NCBI RefSeq assembly: GCF_014356525.2 | Contig: NC_052511.1 | Span: forward strand, 34,811,121 to 34,875,120 | Direction: 5' to 3' | DNA length: 64,000 bases | Source of the DNA: Nilaparvata lugens | Taxonomy: Eukaryota; Arthropoda; Insecta; Hemiptera; Delphacidae | Shown: positions 12,301-21,300 of the stretch, in pieces | Numbering within the stretch: the first letter of the stretch is position 1 | Layout: every line of letters starts with the position of its first letter | Position numbers and translations under genes: made by a program | Notes under the pieces: generated by a model | Databases searched by the model: none | What the model was told of the DNA's origin: nothing | The model's input: the letters and a program-made list of their open reading frames with translations, nothing else

Positions 12301-15300
12301 TCAAATACTTCAGTAAAACAAGTTTGTTCGTCTGGAGACAGAAATACTTGAGTTGAGACAGAAATACTCGAGTTGAGTAGTTAGGCTAGGTTAGGTTGCG
12401 TTGGAATTGATTTTCAGTTAGGTTAGGTTAGGATGTCAAAAAATAAAAGATTTATGTCTTTATTTTACACTTTCACAGATAAGATTAATAAGTTAATTTA
12501 GACACTCTACAGATTACAAGCGCTGTGGGCCAAGTTGAGACAATGAGAGCCACCATTTGACCCACACGATATTACAAAGTAAAAAGTATCTAGTACTGTG
12601 ATGCACACATCATTCTACAAATAAATCAACTCATTTAAAGCTTTCAATTTTTCTGAATACAATCTAACACTGGTTGAAGAGGTTATAGCTGAAAGAGGAT
12701 ATAGATGAAGAACGTTATTGATGGATATGACAATAATGACTTTGCGAATGATCTTTTGTGATTGGGTAGGGCTTATGAGCACAGTGTTGGTCATGAGTTT
12801 CAGATTTCACAGTTGAGGCTTGTTGTGCATTTTCATATAAGTATAATAATAAAATTGTGTGCATGATTGAATAAATAAATCAATTGATTACACTAATTGC
12901 CTAATTAGTCAAATGCCACCTCTTCATTATATGAAACCCTCAGAAGCATAACACAAATTTAAAAAAAAATGTATTGTCAGATTTCTCATTTTGATAGATT
13001 ATTTACCTCATGATGATGGCAGATAGGCCTATCAATACAAAATTGCTCAATGTGTAAAATGCTTGTAATTGCATTTGTGACTTCAGGTGCATTGTTCCTG
13101 CTACATTAAACGATTCAATAGAGATTTTATTTACTGATCAAGTGAACATTATTTTCTTTACCGTCAGGTGCTGTACTCTGTTGACGAAGATCGTAATTAA
13201 CTTAAAGGCGAAGGACAACACTAAAAACAAAGCCGCAGCCATTTTGAGTGAAGCTGAAGCGTTCATGTCCAGTGGTCTTATGCATGTTTCTGCAGACTCA
13301 CATTATAATATTTGGCACTTTCAAATTTGTGACAGGTAAGTTGTGTTGAAATTATTTTATATTTTATCAACATATCTTAATAGTATATTTTCTTAAATAC
13401 TATAATATGAGATAGGTAATTGTTCTATTCTAATATAGCCTAAAGACAATCAAGATTCAACTAAAAGCTATGCCATAGGGCAAGATGGGGTGACACCATC
13501 TTACCCCATTAGTTTACACGTTGAGACATAGACTCTTTGATGTCTGATGCGTGTTTGTTGCAGTGACATTTTCAATTCACTGGCAACTTTTTATTCTACT
13601 ACTACTACTAGGCTAATATGGTTGTTAATATCTTATTTACGTGAAATAGGTGCAGTGTTTTGAAAATTTATTTAATTTATTGAAACTTATAATTCTGATT
13701 GAACTTCCGGCTCTGTCTAGCTTGACTTTTTCAAGATAATATAATGTGTAGTAGACAGTTGATTTATTCATTTAATTCAAATAATTGCTATAAAATTAAA
13801 TATAGACTACTCTTACAAAATAGCTTGAAATTATTGTTTTATTTTCAGAAAATGGTTCGTAACTACCAGAGGAAAACTGATCGAGGAAAATTGAGTGAAG
13901 AAAAGTTATGCAAGCTGTTCTGGAGGTGACAAATAATCGGATTGGAAGTAAGAGAGCAGCAGAATCGTTTCGTGTGCCTCAAACAACATTGCAAAGAAAG
14001 GTAAAAAAGTATAAATGTGAAAATTAAGATGAGATTCCTACTGGATACAAATTTGAAGAAAAATTAGGTCCAATTTCAACAGTTTCGAAAGAAGAAAATG
14101 AGTTAGTTGAATACATTAAGTTGATGGAGAAAAGATTGTTCGGTCTGAGTACAATAATGAACTAAGAAAATTGGCTTATCAACTTGCTCAGAAAGATAAC
14201 CAAACGCACAGTTCCAATCACTTGAAGGCAGTAGCAGGGAAGGACTGGGTTGCTGCGTTCTTTAAACAAAATCCAACTTTGTCAATCAGAATGCCTGAAG
14301 CCACATCAATAGCTAGGGCTATGGTCTTCAACAAGGAAAATGTAGGACACTTTTATTTACTACTAGGAGAGCTCTATGACAAACTTAAATTCACCCCTGA
14401 AAGGATCTTCAACTGCGATGAGAGTGGAATATCATCAGTTTCAAAAAACACCTCGAAAATACTAGCTACTAAAGGAAAAAAACAAGTAGGATTATTGTCT
14501 TCTGCTGAAAGAGGAAAAACAGTGAAAGTTGAATTCTGCATGAGTGCTTCTGGGCTTTACATGCCGCCACTTCTTGTGTACCCTAGGCAGAGAATGAAGC
14601 CTGAATTACTGAATAACTGCTACCCTGGCATGTGAGCAGCATGCAACATCTCAGGATGGATGCAGAAAAAGATTTTTGATAATTGGTTTGAGAAATTCAT
14701 AGTGATTTTCTGGTGCAACAATCCAAACTTTTTTCCAGATTCAGCATTTTCAGCATCAGCTACAACAGATCGACCGGAAATTATCACTGATCCTGAAATA
14801 GAATGTGCCTTGTAAAAATGTTCCAGCTAACAATGATGCCTAGCCTGGGTGTACTCATTGGGGTCCAGCTGTACATGAAGTTGAAGAAAACGACATTATT
14901 CACAATGTACCAAGTAGTTCTCAAGGTAATTTCACAATATCTCCTGAGCAAATTTTGCCTCTTCCTCATGTAGGACGAGCGAACGTTAAACAGACAAATA
15001 ATAAAAAAGGTAAAACTGTTGTGGTAACAAGCTCTCCATACAAAAATGAACTCATGGATTTCAACAAAGATTAAAAAAAAAGACAAAAATCAACCAGCAG
15101 CCAAGAAATAACTTTTCAGCAAGTCAAAAGAAAATGTAAAGAAGACCAAAAACGTTGGACACCGATGAAGATGGAGATAGCAATACAGAGGATGAAGATG
15201 CAAACTGTCTATTGTGGATATTTATATTCGCAATCTGATAAGGGGTGGGTTGCCTGCATCAAATGCCATGAATGGGCACACTGTTCATGTGCTGGTAAAG

Positions 15301-18300
15301 AAGATGCCGATAATGAGGTTAATCACATCTGCTAACTTTTTAAATAAAATACTTTGTGAAAATATCAAATTAACACTTATTATAATAACTTACAGTACAA
15401 TAAATCACAGAATTTGATAATTAATTTTTTTTATTTTTTTCAAATTTCCTTAAATTGACCTTCTTAATATAAAAAGGATTCCTTTCAGCTTTTAATATGG
15501 ATATTTTGAAAAATTATTACAAAAGCACCAACTTACCTCACGGGATACCCCATCTTACCCCATATCTGGAAAAGATGGGGTTTTTGTAATATTTTTTTGA
15601 AATTGCTCTATTCTTTATAAAAAGTTAGACATTTTTATGAGTGATGAATTTATTTAGTAAAGTTAAGAAGCAGAGAATATATTATGATTATTCAATTAAT
15701 AAATTTTTAAATTTAAAATATTAATTATTTGATGAGTGCGACTTACCATGAACGCAGCGAACACAACAATCCAACCCCAGCCGCCGTCGGGGGCGCGCGC
15801 CTCCGAGAACTGACCCGAAGAAGAGTCATCGTCATCAGAGGAGGAGGAGGAAGAGGAGTTGGAGGAGGCTGCCCCCGGCCCTCCCGCCCCCGCACCGCCC
15901 CCGGACGCGTCGGACGAGGTGACGTTGCCGTTTGCTGTGCTATGGTGGAACTGTACATGGTGACCGCCGCTGCTTGGCTTGCCATTCGATAATGGCTTGT
16001 GACCTGCACATCACAAAACAAGTTCATCATCAATTCAATTTCTTCAATTTATAAATGAATGAATAAAATAAAATAAATAAATGCTTTATTCAACCAATAG
16101 AAATAAATTACATAACAATTGAATTTAAAAGCAGAAACACATTTCATTATTAAATATTCAAAAATAAAGTAATAAGTAAACAGAGCCCTATGTGTAGATA
16201 AAATATATACAAATAATATAATAGTAAAACAAAATAAAATAGGATATAATAATGGATAATAATAATAATAATGAAAGGAAAGTGCTTTTGAAGAAATATT
16301 GTTTGTTTGTTTGTTTGTTTGTTTGTTTTTAATATCTTCCCAGAGACTCTTAACAGAGTATGAGAATTGTCAAAAAAATGCTTGAAAACATTACTTTCAA
16401 TAAGAAAAAATACACATGACACATACTCATATACATACATACATACATACACATACACACACATACAAACATATCAACACACAAGGGCCCCTCCCTAAAC
16501 ATATATTCCTGTGTGGTATAAAATACACCTTCCATCAATAACTCTTTTAACTTCTTTCCGAATAAATTGAGATCTTCAACGTTTTTCATATCATCATGAA
16601 GCTTCTAAAAAATTTAAGACCCATATATGTTGGCTTCTTTTCAAAAAGAGCTGTCCTATGGTACATGGAAGCAAAGTCTCCTCTATTTCTGGTTTGATAC
16701 CTGTGGGAATCACTATTTCTAGCCGAAGCCTTATTTCTCCTGAAGTACATAATCACCTCATAAATGTAAAGCGAGGGAACGGTGATAATGCCTAGCTCCT
16801 TGAAATGATTCCTGCAAGATTCGAGAGGCATAATTCCTTTTATTGACCGTATAGCTTTTTTCTGCAGCCTGAAAACTCTCTCCAAATTCTGACAGGACCC
16901 ACCCCAAACAACAATGGCATAGCGGATATGTGACATAATTAGGGAATGGAAGACTGCCATTGTCAGTTTGGAATCATTTAACCTTCTAATCTGTCTGAGT
17001 GCAAAAACACCTGAGGAGATTCTATTACGAAGCTGATCAATATAGTAATCCCATGATAAATACTGGTCTAAAGCTACCCCTAGGAACTTAACAAAAAGAG
17101 GCTTGTCAACATTTGTATTATTTACTTGGACATTAATATTATGTGTTGGCCTAGAGTTATTCTTATGTCTAAACTGTAAGTATTGTGATTTCGATTCATT
17201 TATTCCAAGCTTAAGTTGTTGAAGGTATTGGGCTATGGCATTTATGTTTAAAAAAGTGTCAATTTCTAAAACTTACTACACATATTAATGGTGCATCCCT
17301 CTTTAAGCATAAAGCTTGTGCTGAGGGATGAGTCGTTTAACATAATACTAACTTTATCTTGGACTAAAGTATCTATCAATAAACCAGGACACATTCAAAC
17401 AAATAATATCAAACAATATCATTAAACAAAACAAGAACTAACTATAACAAAATAAACTAAAATATCCTTCAACAAAACTAAAATAAACTGAATCAATTGT
17501 GTTCCATTTTTACACTATTTATTATGAATAAATAATTTTATTCATTATTATACAGGTATCAAAATTGTTCTTTCAGAGTTACTGAAAATTAAATGAATCT
17601 GGTGAATAAAAACAGAATAATTATAATGTACACAATGAGGGAAACTAACAGAATGCATAGAAAGAATAAAAAGCAACAAAGAAAAGACTCTCATGCACTT
17701 AATCCTCAATTTTACCGTAATGAAACATTCAGGATGTAAAAGGGAGAGACATAAGCAAACATAATAAAGGCCTTATACATCCAATCTTCAATTTTGCCTC
17801 ATTTCAAAGAAACAACGGACACCATTTTTGAACTTAGAAAAACTTGGTGCAGAAACTATTGATAGATGAAGTTGATTGATTGAATACACTATAATAAATT
17901 ATGAGTTATAAGTATAATTATGAGTATAAAATTATTATTAAATTATAATTATTTACAATTCACAAAGAAACAAATAAAATACACAAAAAACAAACACTAA
18001 GAAAACAAAATTAAACTAAAACGGGAGAACCCTTTAATATGATAACTCTGGTATGATATTCTGCATTGACAATCATTTATTTATTTATGAATACATATAA
18101 GCAAACTGGATTTCTTCCAAAAAATGCTTCTATAAGACAATAATTAAATGATTCATCAATCTAATTTAATAAATAATAGCACGTAATACTACTAATGCTA
18201 CTATGAATCAAGCATACACAAAAACAATTTGCTATTTAAAGTGAATTCTTATGTCTTTCTGTTGTTGGGGAGTCCACTACGGGAAAGTCCTAAGTGGCCT

Positions 18301-21300
18301 GAATATATCATTTAAGCAGTCAATGGGCCTTGCGACTGTCATACTTAAGGAGGGACCGACAGTTTAGCGTGCTCATCAGTTCAATTTGCTACATGTTGTG
18401 TTGCGTTAAAATGAACAAGGAGGAGTTGTTATTACATTAACATCAGAAGCATTAGTAGTAATTTAATTGTATCATTCATTGAATTTATATTGATGATTGT
18501 CAATACAGAATATCATACCAGAATTAGAATATTTAAGAGTTCACCAGTAGTATTAAAGGGTTCTCTCCCAATATCATTCTAATAATAGATTATGTAAAAA
18601 TGAATAAATAAAATAATAATAAGCCTATTATCTATAGCTTCTATGTTATTCTCAATATTCAGTTGTTTAAAAGAAAAACCAAATAGGTGCTATGAAAACC
18701 CTATAGCCTCCTATACAATACAGATATTGGCACCGGATTAAATAGCTGAATTCCTCCTCTAAATACTCCTACATTCCTCTCCCAAAAATACTCTGAAGAA
18801 TTTTGTACACAGCAAATATTGGCATTAGAGGAGAAATGAAGCAATTTCCTTTGTTGCAAATACTTGCTGTATACAGCAGACTCTTAGAGTATTTGGTACT
18901 ACTTATTTAGATTTTCGTTAATTATCAGTATTCTACAAGTGCAAGATAGTGCATTATTAGTGCAATATCCTCCAGTTGCATGATTCTCGTTATAACAAGA
19001 AACAGAGCAAGAAAGGTAAATTTTTATGCACCAAGTAATAACAAAGTGATTATGTATCTCAAGATACTTATGAAATTTAAATTATCAATAATTGAGAAAA
19101 ACCAATCTAGCTGGAATGAGTCTAACCCTGAGTATCATATTTGATTGTAGCAATGGTATAGACTGGCAAATATTTGGAAAAAAATAGAAAAGGGAACAAT
19201 AACTAATGACAGTTGTTGCAAAAGTACGGTAATGAAAAAAATTAAAATCTTTTCTAATCATCACGAATTTTAATTGGAAAATCAATATCAACAATTGCAT
19301 CTAATGACACATTGATAATTAATTCATAATATGAATATGAGTACATAAGTTGAAAATTAATTTGCATTCCTTCCATAAGCAAAGCTAGTGCTGGGGAATG
19401 ATTCTTCTCTAATGACTCTAAGTAAGGATTATAAGTTACTCTAATACCATATAGGTCACAAAACAAAAAGGGAGAAATGAAACACACTAAATATTTTGGA
19501 TTTTTTTCTTCATATTTGATTTTGATACAATTTTCATGATCATTCATGAAATGAATATGTTTATGTTGTGCAGTGTAGAGGAGAGGCTTGATTATACCAG
19601 ACTTGGATAGCCTCATATTACATTCATAATTAGATTCAAAGTGTGGAAAAGTTTTTCTTACATCACAGGTCTTTTCAATTTTTATGAAACAGGCTCCTGA
19701 TAAGAAGATCGATGAATCTACTAGTAGCATAGGATAAATCAATCTTTAGTTTAAATAAGTTTTCTCTGCAAGTAGATTTTTTGAACGATTTCCACCAAAT
19801 ACTTGGATTGATAAGAATTAAGGGAAAATTGTTCAATCCTTCTGGAATATTTTCAACGAGATTGATTTCATTGTTCTTGAAACTAAGAATTTAATATAAC
19901 GTTTTTTTTAATGGGCCTAAAATTTAATTTATTGGAAGGTCATTAAATACAGGAATAGGTGGAACAGCCAAATGGTACGGTACAAGGTTAATAGCAGGGT
20001 TAATGGAAACATTCTCTGAACAATCTATTTATATTAATTGTTCACTCGTCACTTTCATTCATGATCAAACTCAATTTCAAGCTTTAGCAAAGAAATACAA
20101 AGTATTTGACTTCCAAGGAAATCCAAGAGATGAAGTGTTGAAAGAGGGCAAATAATTGTGACAACAATGAATTTCAATGCAATATTGTAGCAAGATTTGA
20201 ACAACAGGAATAATTGGATTAATACTAAATCAAGTGAATTCGAGTCAAGAAGAGCATCTTGGAACTTGAAAAAAATGAGAAAACACCATTTTCCATGTTC
20301 ATAGGTTTTAGCCATATTAAAAAGTTGAATAACGGATATTACTTGCACCTAGTTCTGGTAGAATTTAAAAATTTTAAAAATAAAACTTAATATCAGGATT
20401 TTGCTTTATATGTTTGATAATCATTTCAATGTTTTATTTATTCACACGAATCCTTATCATCTTGTTAAAATATTCATCCAACTATTTATCGAATACAGTA
20501 ACTTTCTATGACGGGTATGAATTCTACGAAATAAACGTTATCCATCTAATAACTTATAGTACACGATTTCAATTTTATAAAGATTAGTATTCGTTTCTTT
20601 TTACATTATTTATTCAAGATGTTGACTTGAGTACCAATCAATCATCACTTAGCACGATACATGTCATTTAAATAGACCTGAGCCAGCTAGTTCACTGGAT
20701 ATTTTCATTTATTTAATGATGGATTAAAAAGTAAATATCATCCTATCTGATCTACCTCTTTCAACACTCATCTCCCAGTATCATGTACGGTAGGTACTGA
20801 AGTTGTCCAATTCAATGACAAAAACAGATCTATTCAACGTTCATTCATCAACATTTTACAACAAAGATGAATCTCTTGAATTGATTTTTAGAGTCATGTT
20901 GACCTCATTTACAAATAATCAAGTATTCCCCATGTTAAAGTTTTTCCCATGTTATTTCTTAAATTTCAAGAAAACTATTAGGGATTATTATGCATTCCAA
21001 GAAACTTTGATCCATGTATAGTGTAACTGGCAAAAATATATTTAAAATAAAGAAACAAAAGAATGTAATACAGTAGTAGCATATATCGGCATTGAAATTG
21101 TTTGATGTTTGCAGTTGGCTAATAGGCTTCTACGTTTTTTACATGTTTATGTTTTCTGTAAGACATTGCCTATCAATTTTGTCAAAGTTTGTATTTTTTA
21201 TTATTCTTCGAAAAGACTTTCGTTTTACTGTTTGGCTGTACTCAAACAGTGGATGCATTTTCATACAACTTGTCTTTTTAGTCAATTTATTAGTCAAATC

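Larger units (their letters stand above)
12287..15746. other. MCT intron 2 (3.5 kb)
   Basis: The intron holds interstitial TTAGG runs, an exon-like ORF on the plus strand (13168-13335) and a pogo-type transposon relic (about 13476-15563). The stretch 12440-13130 is AT-rich with nothing recognisable. Confidence 0.6.
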
